Positions 18,150-27,083 of a DNA stretch of 64,000 nt are shown piece after piece; the first letter of the stretch is position 1; every line of letters begins with the position of its first letter. Made by a program: the position numbers and the translations under genes. The notes under the pieces are model-generated. The model was not told the origin of the DNA. It saw only the letters and a list, made by a program, of their open reading frames with translations, and searched no databases. This DNA comes from Betaproteobacteria bacterium (GTDB lineage Bacteria; Pseudomonadota; Gammaproteobacteria; Burkholderiales; Burkholderiaceae_C): assembly GCA_016716535.1 (NCBI GenBank), contig JADJWD010000004.1, positions 496,001 to 560,000 of the forward strand, read 5' to 3'.

Positions 18150-19307
18150 ATGAAGACGCGCGTGGTGGTGGTGGACGATTCAGCGTTGGTGCGCAGCCTG
18201 CTCACCGAGATCGTCAACCGGCAGCCGGACATGCAGTGTGTTGGCGCCGCCGCCGACCCGCTGGTGGCGCGCGAGATGATCCGCAACCTGAACCCCGACG
18301 TGATCACGCTCGATGTCGAGATGCCGCGCATGGATGGCCTGGACTTCCTGGCCCGGCTGATGCGCTTGAGGCCGATGCCCGTGGTGATGGTCTCGACGCT
18401 CACCGAGCGTGGCGCCGAGGTGACGCTGCGCGCGCTCGAGCTGGGCGCGGTGGACTTCGTTGCCAAGCCGAAGATCGGCATCAGCGACGGCCTGCGCCAG
18501 CTCGGCGCCGAGATCACCGAGAAGATCCGCATCGCGGCGCGCGCGCGCGTGCAGCGGCACGTGGCGCCGCCGCCGGCGGGGCCCGGCGCGGCGGGCGGTC
18601 ACCACGGCGATGGGGCCGCGGGCGCGAGTGATGACACTGCCGGCGCGGCTCGCCGCGCCGCACCGCACGCCGCGGCCGGCAGCAGCGGCGGCCTCCTCGG
18701 CCGCCTGTCGACCGAAAAACTCGTCTTCATCGGCGCCTCCACCGGCGGCACCGAGGCGACACGCGAAGTGCTGATGCAACTGCCCGCCGACGCGCCGGCG
18801 GTGCTGATCACGCAGCACATGCCGCCCGGCTTCACGCGCAGCTACGCGAGCCGGCTCGACGGGCTGTGCAGGGTGGCGGTGGCCGAGGCGCAGGACGGCG
18901 AACGCATCCTGCCCGGGCACGCCTACATCGCGCCCGGCGGCCGCCACCTCGCGGTCGAGCGCTCGGGCGCGAACTACATCGCGCGCGTCTTCGACGGCGA
19001 GCCGGTGAACCGGCACAAACCGTCGGTCGAAGTGCTGTTCGAGTCGGCCGCGCGCATCGTCGGCCGCAACGCGATCGGCGTCATGCTCACCGGCATGGGC
19101 GCCGACGGCGCCGCGGCGATGCGCAAGATGCGCGACGCCGGCAGCTGGAACATCTGCCAGGACGAAGCGAGCTGCGTCGTCTTCGGCATGCCGCGCGAAG
19201 CCATCGCGCACGGCGCCGCCGACGAGGTGCTGCCGCTGGCGCAGATTGCGCCCAGGCTGCTCGAGCGGCTGCGCAGCACGGTGGGGCTGGCGACGTCGCG
19301 GGTGTAG
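18150..19307 (+). CDS. cheB: Chemotaxis response regulator protein-glutamate methylesterase
   Basis: A 385-residue CheB. Receiver domain about residues 1-120 with VVDDSALVRSLL, phospho-acceptor Asp in ITLDVEMPRMDG and the switch Lys in DFVAKPKIG. A Gly/Ala-rich linker follows (about 135-185), then the methylesterase domain with catalytic Ser in GASTGGTEA, His in ITQHMPPGF and Asp in GMGADGAAAM. It removes receptor methyl groups when phosphorylated by CheA, which is outside the window. Confidence 0.96.
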   Translation: MKTRVVVVDDSALVRSLLTEIVNRQPDMQCVGAAADPLVAREMIRNLNPDVITLDVEMPRMDGLDFLARLMRLRPMPVVMVSTLTERGAEVTLRALELGAVDFVAKPKIGISDGLRQLGAEITEKIRIAARARVQRHVAPPPAGPGAAGGHHGDGAAGASDDTAGAARRAAPHAAAGSSGGLLGRLSTEKLVFIGASTGGTEATREVLMQLPADAPAVLITQHMPPGFTRSYASRLDGLCRVAVAEAQDGERILPGHAYIAPGGRHLAVERSGANYIARVFDGEPVNRHKPSVEVLFESAARIVGRNAIGVMLTGMGADGAAAMRKMRDAGSWNICQDEASCVVFGMPREAIAHGAADEVLPLAQIAPRLLERLRSTVGLATSRV

Positions 19308-19361
19308 CGCGCGCGACGCCGCGGTGCGCGCCGCCGCGCTGCGGCGGCGCCCGACGCACCC

Positions 19362-19634
19362 CTACCAGCGCATCCGCTCGATCTCCAGGTCGCTCAGCCG
19401 CAGCGGAGGCGGCGCAAACTCGCTCAGACCCAGGTCGCACAGCGTGCGCGTGTCCAGCGTCGCCAGCACGCGCCGCGTCGCGCGCTCGCGCGCCGCGGTG
19501 CGCCGGCGCTGCCGCGCCTCGCGCCACAGCGCCTCGGCGGCCCGCCCGAGCCGCTGCCACAGTGGCCGGTGCAGGCGGATCGGCGGCGCGGCGATGGCCG
19601 GGCCGGGGCGGCAGGAAACAACGGCGGTGTTCAC
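19362..19634 (-). CDS. DUF1127 (YjiS-like) small protein
   Basis: A 90-residue basic protein whose middle reads RRVLATLDTRTLCDLGLSEF, the DUF1127 signature. The start is GTG 19634, 8 nt after an AGGAG ribosome-binding site. It is divergent from the LysR-type gene at 19770, a common arrangement for a regulator and its target. Small DUF1127 proteins have been linked to RNA-related regulation in some proteobacteria, but no function is shown here. Confidence 0.78.
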   Translation of the reverse strand: MNTAVVSCRPGPAIAAPPIRLHRPLWQRLGRAAEALWREARQRRRTAARERATRRVLATLDTRTLCDLGLSEFAPPPLRLSDLEIERMRW

Positions 19635-19769
19635 ATCGGGCTCCTGGCGAACGAAGCAAGGTGTCGGCGACTGGTAATCTAGGTTGCGCAGCTTCAGCGG
19701 GGAAGCGATGATTCGTCGCCTTCGTGTGCAGCCGGACTTACCAGCCACCGACCACACGCCCGACAAGCG

Positions 19770-20678
19770 ATGAGCCGCGTTCCCCTTTCGACCTTGCCCA
19801 CCTTCCGCGAGGCGGCGCGCACCGAGAACCTGCGCGCCACCGCCGAGCGGCTGCATCTGACGCACAGCGCCGTCAGCCAGCAGATGCGCCAGCTCGAGCA
19901 GCAGCTGGGCTTTGCCCTCTTCGAGCGGCGTGGCCGCAGCCTGGCGTTGAACGCGGCCGGCGCGGCGCTCAGGCGCTCGGTCGAGGCGGCGCTGGACCTC
20001 ATCGACGAAGGCGTGCGCGCCGCGACGCTGGCCGCCGAGGGCAAGGTGCAGACGCTGCGCGTCACGGTGCTGCCCTCGTTCGCGCAACGGTGGCTCCTGC
20101 CGCGCATGGCGCGCTGGCGCGAGCGGCACCCGGGCATCACGCTCGAGCTGCACGCGTCACAGGCGCTGGCCGATCTGCCGCGCGAAGGTTTCCATGCCGC
20201 GGTGCGCGCCGGCACCGGGCCGTGGCGCGGGCTCGTGGGCGAGCAGCTCGGCACGTCGCGCTTCGTGGCCGTCGGCGCGCCGGCGCGCGCCGCGCATGTG
20301 CGCTTCGGCGACCACGCGGCGTTGGCCGCCGAGCCGCTGCTCGGGCACGCCGAGAAGTGGAGCGCGTTCCTCTCGCTGTGCGGCTGCAAGCTGCGCGGCA
20401 AGACGGTGGCCGAGTTCAACGACGCGGGCCTGTTGCTGCAGGCCGCCGAGCAGGATCTCGGCGTGGCGCTGGCGAGCGAACTTCTCGCCGCCGACGCGCT
20501 GCAGGCCGGCCGGCTCGTGCGCCTGTCGCCGCTCACGCTGGCCGACGTGGAACCGGCGCCGTACTGGTTCGTCTACCCGCCGCAGCACGCGGAGCTGCCG
20601 GCGCTGCAGGCGCTCAGGCAATGGCTGCTCGAGGAGATGGCGTTGTCGCGCGCGCAGCTGGCGGAGTCCGGCCGATGA
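19770..20678 (+). CDS. LysR-family transcriptional regulator (GcvA-like)
   Basis: A 302-residue regulator with an N-terminal winged HTH (TFREAARTENLRATAERLHLTHSAVSQQMRQLEQQLG) and a substrate-binding domain from about residue 92 (LRVTVLPSFAQRWLLPRMARW). That segment resembles the GcvA/AmpR subgroup. It faces the DUF1127 gene across 135 bp, where its operator is expected. Its TGA overlaps the ATG of the following 1099-residue exported protein (ATGA), so both are probably co-translated. Confidence 0.9.
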   Translation: MSRVPLSTLPTFREAARTENLRATAERLHLTHSAVSQQMRQLEQQLGFALFERRGRSLALNAAGAALRRSVEAALDLIDEGVRAATLAAEGKVQTLRVTVLPSFAQRWLLPRMARWRERHPGITLELHASQALADLPREGFHAAVRAGTGPWRGLVGEQLGTSRFVAVGAPARAAHVRFGDHAALAAEPLLGHAEKWSAFLSLCGCKLRGKTVAEFNDAGLLLQAAEQDLGVALASELLAADALQAGRLVRLSPLTLADVEPAPYWFVYPPQHAELPALQALRQWLLEEMALSRAQLAESGR

Positions 20679-23600
20679 TGATCGGCCTGGCCGCACGCGC
20701 GGCGAGCGTCGGCTTCGTCGCGGCGATCGCGAGACTCGCGATGTTCGCGGTATCCGCGATATTCGCGAGATTCACGAGGGTCACGAGGGTCGCGGGCCTC
20801 GTGGGGCTGGCGAACCTGGCGGCCTGGGCCGGCCCTGCGCCCGCGCAGGGACTCGACGCGGCGCTGCTCGCGCGCATCACGAGGGCGGCCTCGGAGATCC
20901 ACGCCGCGCTGCCGGCCAGTCGGCCCGGCCATGGCACCACCGACTACCCCGGCCACGCCGAGGGCGACGTGCCGAAGTCGTACGCGATGGTGCTGCTGGC
21001 CGAACTCGACCGGCGCGGCCGCCGCTGGCGTGCTGGCGAGGCCGATCTCGCGCGGACCGCCGGCCAGTGGCTGCTCGCCAACGCCGACAGCAACCGCGAC
21101 GGCGTCGTCGGCTGGGGCCTGCCGGTCGCCTGGGACGCCTACGACGACGGCAGCGTCAACCCGGCGCACACCCAGTACACGATCTCCACCGCGATCGTCG
21201 TCGATGCGCTGTTGACCTGGGCCGACCGCGATGCCGACGCGCCGCGCGCGCGCATCCGCGCGACCGTGCACGCGGCGCTGGCGCCGTACCTCGATGCGCG
21301 CCACGCGTCGCCTTCGGGCATGGCGCCGTACTCGCTGGCCGCGGCCGACCGCCGCTACGACACGTTCAACCCCGCCGCCTACCTGGCCGGGCAGTTGCAG
21401 CGCGCGAGCCTGGCGGTCGCCGACCACCGCGAGCGCGAGCGTTACCTCGCGGCCGCCGACGCGACGATGGCCGCGCTGCTGAAGCACCGTCAGCAGGCGC
21501 CGGGAAGCGGCCACTGGTACTGGCACTACTCGGTGCAGCAGGCGCTGCCCAACGACCTGCCGCACGCCGGCTACGTGATCGCCGGCATCCGCGCGTACAT
21601 CGAGCATGGCGGGCGGCTCGCCGCGCGCTTCGACTGGCCGGCGGTGCGGGGGCACCTCGCCGACTTTCGCGGGCCGGCGGGCGAGCTGCGCGCGTTCCCG
21701 AGCTTGCGCGCCGAGTTGAAGCTCGCGGCGCGTTCGTACGACCTCGGCTTCGCGCTGCATCTGGCGTGCACCGAGACGGGGACCGCGGACGTGGCGGCGC
21801 TCGTGCCGTGGCTCGTCGGGGCCATCGATGGCTATCGGACGACGGCGTCGGGCCGGCCGCGGTATCTGAAGTACCCGCGGGCCGCAGCGCCAGCGGCCGC
21901 GGTGCCACCGGCGGGTGTGGCGCCGCTGGTCGTCAACGAGTACGAGGCGTACCTCTATCGCGGGCTGACCTCTTGCGCGATGGCGCCGCGAGCGGCGGCA
22001 ATGGCGACGGGCCCGGTGAACGCGGCAAGCGCGGCAAGCGCGGCCGGCACGAGCGGCATCGAAGGCCGGTCGAACGCCGTCGTGCCACTCACCGCCACGG
22101 CCGCCTCGACCGCACTGGCGCGCGAGCTGGCCGCGCCGGCGGCAACGAAAACCGCGACAGCGAACCCCGTCGTCCCGCTGCTTCCCGCCGACGCCGGCCT
22201 CGTCGGCTTCGACGCCGGCAAGCGCGCCACCATCACGCGCGCCGACGGCCTGCGCCTCGTGCTCGACACGCCGGGCGTGCCGGTCAAGACGCTCGCGCGC
22301 GGCGCCGCGAGCTTCGTCTTCCTGCGCCGCCATCCCGACGATGCGCTGCACTTGCTGCGTTATGAAGGCACGCGCCTCGTCTGCCGGCTGGAGGTACGGC
22401 ACGGCAGCGACCCGACCGCGCAACCGAGCCTGCGCGCCGCGACGCTGCACGCGGGCCGCGTGCACGCCGTCGTGCACCACAACCCGAGCGAGGCCAACTT
22501 CCACCTCGCGTGGGATGGCGACAAGGACTGCCCCGAACGCATCGGCAAGACAACGCGGCTGCCTTCGCTCGAAGAGCCGGCCGGATCGACTTACGAGATG
22601 ATCCCGTCGCTGCACTTCCACGTCGTGGCAAGCGAGCGACTGTGGCTCGCCGGCGGCAACATGCAGCTCGAGATCGGCCCCGACGGGCCGCTGGCCGTGC
22701 AGCGGCTGCGCGCCTGCCGGCCGATCATCGAGACGGTCGCGACGCCCGCGGGGCTCGCGCACCTGTGCCTCTCAGCCGCCGTCGATGCCACGACCGGCGC
22801 ACGCAGGCACCTCGTCGTCGCGCCGCCGGGCGTCGCCGCACCCATGCTCGACCCGGCGGCCGGCGTGCCTTGGCGCCTGAGCTGGTCCGGCGGCGCGCTG
22901 CGCATCGACCACGCGCGCAGCGCTGCGCAGTTGCGCCACCTCATCCGCCGCGACATCGCCGCGACGGCGCCCGGCGGCTGGATGGAGTTCGGCATCAACA
23001 ACGAGGAGGGCCGCATCCCCTGGTCGCAGATCTACTACCTCAATGGCCTGCTGGACTTGCTCGACCTGGCGCGGCGCGACGCGCAGGCGCTCGAGCTCTT
23101 CGCGCCGCTGTTGCCCGAGGTGCGGCAGCGGCTGGACCTCGAGATGCAGTGGCTCGACGAGCACGTCGCGGCGGGGCGCCACGCGACGCGCGCCTTCACG
23201 GTCGATCGCAGCCGCGCGCTCTTCGGCGTGCAGACGGCGCGCTTCCTGCTGCTGATGCGCCGCTACCTGACCGAGGTGCCGGATCCCCGGCCACTGGCCG
23301 GCTACGCGGCGCTGAAGCGCGCCGTGCCGAAGCTCGAAGGCCACATCGAAGTGCTGGCGACCAGCGGAGAAGACCCACGCTGGATCCGCCCCGGCCTCGC
23401 GCACCTGCGCTGGCCGCGCGGCAGCAAGTTCTCGTTCGACGGCCTGCCCGTGCCCTACAACCATCAGAACGAGTGGGCCTACGCGGTGCTCGCCACCGCC
23501 AACGACGACACGCCGGCCGCCGCCGTGCGCGCCGCCACCGACGTGCTGCGCCACTTCACCGACCGCATCGCGCCGGCCGGCCGGCTGCCCGCCTCGGGCC

Positions 23601-23974
23601 AGTGGGACTACTGGTGGGGCCGCGCCTGGGACGGCTGGGACGAAGCGGCCGGCGTGTCCGTGAACCGGCCGGTCTATGCCGGCGACCGCCTCAAGGCGTG
23701 GATCTCGTTTCGCACGATCGACGCAATGGCGCTCGTCAGCGGCGCGCCGCGCCTCGGGGCCGAAGAGGCCCGCGAGGCGCGCGCCTCGGCGCAGGCGCTG
23801 GCGGCGCGCGGGGCGCTTTATCCGTTCGCGAACCACGCCTGGGTGGCGACGGAGCGGGCGATCCACCTCGCCACGCCGGTGGCGCACGAATACGTGCGCG
23901 TCAGCGCGCCGTGGGAGATTGGCAGCGCCGTGTGGAGTGCGGCGGTGCTGGCGGGAAGGTGGCGCGCGGAGTGA
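20675..23974 (+). CDS. Large exported protein, predicted helical-toroid/beta/helical-toroid architecture
   Basis: A 1099-residue protein I do not recognise. Residues 1-59 form a long signal-like leader (cleavage probable after APAQ). Residues about 60-425 look like a helical toroid with aromatic-rich loops (GLPVAWDAYDDGSVNPAHTQ, HWYWHYSVQQALP), as in polysaccharide lyases, epimerases and GH families. A low-complexity Ala/Thr linker covers about 437-510. Residues about 510-760 are beta-rich. Residues about 760-1099 are again helical with MEFGINNEEGRIPWSQIYYLNG, VPYNHQNEWAYAV and GQWDYWWGRAWDGWDE. A carbohydrate-active, periplasmic role is inferred from this look only. It overlaps the LysR stop by 4 bp and ends next to hemW, convergent. 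Confidence 0.7.
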   Translation: MMIGLAARAASVGFVAAIARLAMFAVSAIFARFTRVTRVAGLVGLANLAAWAGPAPAQGLDAALLARITRAASEIHAALPASRPGHGTTDYPGHAEGDVPKSYAMVLLAELDRRGRRWRAGEADLARTAGQWLLANADSNRDGVVGWGLPVAWDAYDDGSVNPAHTQYTISTAIVVDALLTWADRDADAPRARIRATVHAALAPYLDARHASPSGMAPYSLAAADRRYDTFNPAAYLAGQLQRASLAVADHRERERYLAAADATMAALLKHRQQAPGSGHWYWHYSVQQALPNDLPHAGYVIAGIRAYIEHGGRLAARFDWPAVRGHLADFRGPAGELRAFPSLRAELKLAARSYDLGFALHLACTETGTADVAALVPWLVGAIDGYRTTASGRPRYLKYPRAAAPAAAVPPAGVAPLVVNEYEAYLYRGLTSCAMAPRAAAMATGPVNAASAASAAGTSGIEGRSNAVVPLTATAASTALARELAAPAATKTATANPVVPLLPADAGLVGFDAGKRATITRADGLRLVLDTPGVPVKTLARGAASFVFLRRHPDDALHLLRYEGTRLVCRLEVRHGSDPTAQPSLRAATLHAGRVHAVVHHNPSEANFHLAWDGDKDCPERIGKTTRLPSLEEPAGSTYEMIPSLHFHVVASERLWLAGGNMQLEIGPDGPLAVQRLRACRPIIETVATPAGLAHLCLSAAVDATTGARRHLVVAPPGVAAPMLDPAAGVPWRLSWSGGALRIDHARSAAQLRHLIRRDIAATAPGGWMEFGINNEEGRIPWSQIYYLNGLLDLLDLARRDAQALELFAPLLPEVRQRLDLEMQWLDEHVAAGRHATRAFTVDRSRALFGVQTARFLLLMRRYLTEVPDPRPLAGYAALKRAVPKLEGHIEVLATSGEDPRWIRPGLAHLRWPRGSKFSFDGLPVPYNHQNEWAYAVLATANDDTPAAAVRAATDVLRHFTDRIAPAGRLPASGQWDYWWGRAWDGWDEAAGVSVNRPVYAGDRLKAWISFRTIDAMALVSGAPRLGAEEAREARASAQALAARGALYPFANHAWVATERAIHLATPVAHEYVRVSAPWEIGSAVWSAAVLAGRWRAE

Positions 23975-25231
23975 TCAGGTTCCGCCCGGACGTGGCGCCG
24001 GCAGAAACATCGCCTGCAACTCGCTGAGGAAATCGAAGCCACGCGCCGTGGCGCGGATCACCTCGCCGTTGCGCTGCAAGAGGCCGCGCGCCTCGGCCGC
24101 GGCGACGGTGGCCGCCACGGCGGACCACGGCAGCCCGGTGCGCTCGGCGAAACGCGGGACCTCGAAGCCTTCGGCCAGACGCAACTGGTTGACCATGAAC
24201 TCGAACGGCAGGTCGCGCCGCGCCACCTCGTGCTGGTTGCTCACCGCCGCCCACGGCGTCGCCGACAGCGCCTCTTGCATGTAGCGCGCCGGCTCGCGCC
24301 AGCGCACCTGGCGCACGACGCGATGGGCGAAGCTGAGCTTGCCGTGTGCGCCGGCGCCGATGCCGAGGTAGTCGCCGAACTGCCAGTAGTTCTGGTTGTG
24401 CCGGCAGCGGTGGCCCTCGCGCGCATACGCCGAAACCTCGTAGCGTTCGAGCCCCGCGCGCCCGAGCGTCGAGGTGATCGTGTCCAGCATCTCGGCGGCC
24501 GCGTCGTCGTCGGGCAACGGCGGCGGGCTCACCGCGAAGGCCGTGTTCGGCTCGACCGTCAGGTGGTAGATGGACAGGTGAGGCGGCGCGTACGCGAGCG
24601 CCGCTTGGAGGTCGGCGTGCAGTTGCGCCGGCGTCTGCCCGGGCAGCGCGTACATGAGATCCAGGTTGAAGGTGGTGAACGCGCTCGCGGCTTCTTCGAG
24701 CGCGGCGCGCGCCTGCGCGCCGTCGTGCACGCGGCCGATGCGTTTGAGCAGCGCGTCGTCGAAGCTCTGCACGCCCACCGACAGGCGCGTGACGCCGGCC
24801 GCGCGAAGGGCGCGGAAGCGTTCGCGCTCGAAAGTGCCGGGGTTCGCCTCGAGCGTGATCTCGGCGCCGGCCACGAGCGGCAGCCGCGCGCGCACCGCGG
24901 CGAGCAGGCGGTCGATGCCTTCGGGCGAGAAGAGGCTCGGCGTGCCGCCGCCGATGAAGACGGTGTGCACCGTGCGGCCCCAGACGAGCGGCAGCGCCGC
25001 GTCGAGGTCGGCGACGAGCGCGTCGAGGTAGCGCGCTTCGGTCGCCGCGACATCGCCCACGGCCAGCGCGTGCGAATTGAAGTCGCAGTACGGGCACTTG
25101 CGCAGGCACCACGGCAGGTGCACGTACAGCGACAGCGGCGGCAGGCTGGCCAGATGCAGCGTGCCGGGGCGCATCAGGTGCGCCAGCATCGCGGCGGGAT
25201 CGGTGCCGCGAACATCGGTCGAAGCCGTCAT
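23975..25231 (-). CDS. hemW: HemW-type radical SAM protein (heme chaperone)
   Basis: A 418-residue protein of the HemN/HemW family. It has a radical-SAM motif CLRKCPYCDFNSHA, the SAM-binding GGGTPSLFS and ITLEANPGTFE, and GVQSFDDALLKRIGR. The spacing and length fit HemW, now viewed as a heme-transfer protein, rather than coproporphyrinogen dehydrogenase HemN. Start chosen at 25231 (MTASTDVRG); the frame is open to 25285 over a GGTGGT repeat. It follows rdgB on the same strand, as in many proteobacteria. Confidence 0.92.
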   Translation of the reverse strand: MTASTDVRGTDPAAMLAHLMRPGTLHLASLPPLSLYVHLPWCLRKCPYCDFNSHALAVGDVAATEARYLDALVADLDAALPLVWGRTVHTVFIGGGTPSLFSPEGIDRLLAAVRARLPLVAGAEITLEANPGTFERERFRALRAAGVTRLSVGVQSFDDALLKRIGRVHDGAQARAALEEAASAFTTFNLDLMYALPGQTPAQLHADLQAALAYAPPHLSIYHLTVEPNTAFAVSPPPLPDDDAAAEMLDTITSTLGRAGLERYEVSAYAREGHRCRHNQNYWQFGDYLGIGAGAHGKLSFAHRVVRQVRWREPARYMQEALSATPWAAVSNQHEVARRDLPFEFMVNQLRLAEGFEVPRFAERTGLPWSAVAATVAAAEARGLLQRNGEVIRATARGFDFLSELQAMFLPAPRPGGT

Positions 25232-25272
25232 GGCGGTGGTGGCGGTGGTGGCGATGAGGCCGGCGAGGGGCT

Positions 25273-25916
25273 TTACGGCCGCCAAACCTGCTCGATCAGC
25301 AAGCGCATCGCCCGCGCCGCCTCGGCGCGGTGGCTGACGCGGTTCTTCACCTCGGCGGGCAATTCGGCCACCGTCGCGCCAAGTGCCGGGATGAAGAGCA
25401 GCGGGTCGTAGCCGAAGCCGCCCGCGCCGCGCGGCGCGGCGAGCACCGTGCCGGGCCAGCGGCCGGTGGCCACGAGCGGCTCGGGGTCGGCCGCGTGGCG
25501 CAGCGCGACCAGCGTGCAGGCGAACCAGGCGCCGCGTGCGGCACTGCCTCCGTGACTGGACAAGCGCGCGAGCAGCAGCTCGTTGTTGGCCGCGTCCTGC
25601 ACGCGGCGGCGCGCTTCGCGGTCACCACCGCTGAAGGCGCTCGGCGGCACTTGCGCAAAGACCGCCGAGTGCACCCCGGCCCGCCGCCGAGCGCGCTCAC
25701 GCACAGCCCCGAGTCGTCGGCGATCGCCGCGCCGCCGGCTATTCGCGCCGCATGCCGCGCCTTGGCGAGCGCGTTTTCGAGGAAGGTGTCGTGCGGCTCG
25801 TCGGCCTCGGTGATGCCGAGGTCACTTTGCGGCACGAGCTCGACCGCGAGGCCCGCGAACAGGCCCTTCAGCTCGGCGAGCTTCTTCGCGTTGTTGGAGG
25901 CGAGGACGAGGCGCAT
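25273..25916 (-). CDS. rdgB: XTP/dITP pyrophosphatase, one apparent frameshift
   Basis: RdgB removes non-canonical purine nucleotides (ITP, XTP, dITP). The N-terminal part MRLVLASNNAKKLAELKGLF, HDTFLENALAKARHAA and IADDSGLCVSALGGGPG is followed in another frame by VHSAVFAQVPPSAF to GGFGYDPLLFIP and KNRVSHRAEA. A missing G in the homopolymer at 25674-25677 (CCCC on the plus strand, expected CCCCC) restores the family segment GGPGVHSA. The middle carries a slightly long loop. The product would be about 214 residues. An error is more likely than a true break. Confidence 0.9.
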
Positions 25917-25967
25917 CGCAGGCGACGCTCACGAACACAACCGCGGCAAGGCGCGTGCGCAGAGAAC

Positions 25968-26711
25968 TCAGGCGGGCAGCCCGAGCGCGCGCCGCTGCGC
26001 CGCGACGAGATCATCGATGCCCCGCTCGGCCAGCGCCAGCAGGCGGTCCATGTCGGCGCGCGCAAACGGCTCGCCTTCGGCCGTGCCCTGGATCTCGACG
26101 AAGCCGCCGCGGCCGGTCATCACGACGTTCATGTCGGTGTCGCAGGTGCTGTCCTCGGTGTATTCGAGGTCGAGCAGCGCCGCGCCTTCGAGCAGCCCCA
26201 CCGACACCGCGGCGACGTGGTCGCGGATCGGGCTCTTGCCCGGCGCCCCGTCGATGCGGCCTTGCTGCACGAGCCAGCGCACGGCGTCGTGCGCGGCGAC
26301 GAAGGCACCGGTGATCGCCGCGGTGCGCGTGCCGCCGTCGGCCTGCAGCACGTCGCAGTCGAGCTGGATCGTGCGTTCGCCTAGAGCCGCGAGGTCGAAC
26401 ACGGCGCGCAGCGAGCGGCCGATCAGCCGCTGGATCTCCTGCGTGCGGCCGCTTTGCTTGCCGCGCGCCGCCTCGCGATCGCTGCGCGTGTGCGTGCTGC
26501 GCGGGAGCATGCCGTACTCGGCCGTCACCCAGCCCTCGCCGCTGCCGCGCTTGTGCGGCGGCACCTTCTCGTCGACCGAGGCGGTGCACAGCACCTGCGT
26601 GGCGCCGAAGCACACCAACACCGAGCCCTCGGCGTGTTTCGTGTAGCCGCGCTGCAGCGTCACCGGCCGCAGCGCATCGTGGGCGCGACCGCCCGTGCGT
26701 TGGAACGTCAT
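25968..26711 (-). CDS. rph: Ribonuclease PH
   Basis: A 247-residue phosphate-dependent 3'-exoribonuclease that trims tRNA 3' ends. Family motifs include GSVLVCFGATQVLCTASV, YGMLPRSTHTRSDREA, GRTQEIQRLIGRSLRAV, DCDVLQADGGTRTAAITGA and MNVVMTGRGGFVEIQGTAEG. Start at ATG 26711 (MTFQRTGGR). First gene of the minus-strand set rph-rdgB-hemW. Confidence 0.96.
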   Translation of the reverse strand: MTFQRTGGRAHDALRPVTLQRGYTKHAEGSVLVCFGATQVLCTASVDEKVPPHKRGSGEGWVTAEYGMLPRSTHTRSDREAARGKQSGRTQEIQRLIGRSLRAVFDLAALGERTIQLDCDVLQADGGTRTAAITGAFVAAHDAVRWLVQQGRIDGAPGKSPIRDHVAAVSVGLLEGAALLDLEYTEDSTCDTDMNVVMTGRGGFVEIQGTAEGEPFARADMDRLLALAERGIDDLVAAQRRALGLPA

Positions 26712-26836
26712 GGGGCCATTGTCCTGCACGTCGCCGGCCACCTTCGCCCCGGGCGCGGCGGGCGTGGCGCGCCTTGCGTCCGAAGGCCGTGTGCCCCCTG
26801 GGCCCAAGGCGGCCGGGAGCAAGCGCGGCTAGACTT

Positions 26837-27004
26837 CCATCGCTATTGATGGGGAGTAGCCAGCGGGCCGCGTCTGCGCACCAGACGCGACACCGATGCA
26901 GCGTCGTCATGACGGTCGGGTGCCCATGCACCCGGCCCGGCGCTGCAGGCCACGGCCGCGGTCGTTTCACCGCACGGTCGTCGGCACGGCCAGACCAGCG
27001 ATGG
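26837..27004 (+). promoter_or_regulatory. yybP-ykoY (Mn2+) riboswitch upstream of terC
   Basis: The invariant GGGGAGTAGC lies at 26851-26860. The closing stem is formed by CCATCGCT (26837-26844) and AGCGATGG (26997-27004), a perfect 8-bp match. Internal hairpins lie between (for example GCGTCTG...CAGACGC at about 26870-26889). It ends about 80 bp before the terC start, the usual downstream gene of this Mn2+-sensing class. Covariance-model scoring was not possible here. Confidence 0.82.
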
Positions 27005-27083
27005 GTCCACGATGCCACCACGACGCCCGCCTTGCGGCGGCCGACGGGGAAAGGCGTGCTGCAACTCAACGGAACGGCGGTCC

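Noticed and set aside
24001..25231. hemN (oxygen-independent coproporphyrinogen III dehydrogenase)
   Set aside because: The CxxxCxxC motif is shared, but the length and the rdgB-hemW order fit HemW. HemN is longer and has further N-terminal features.
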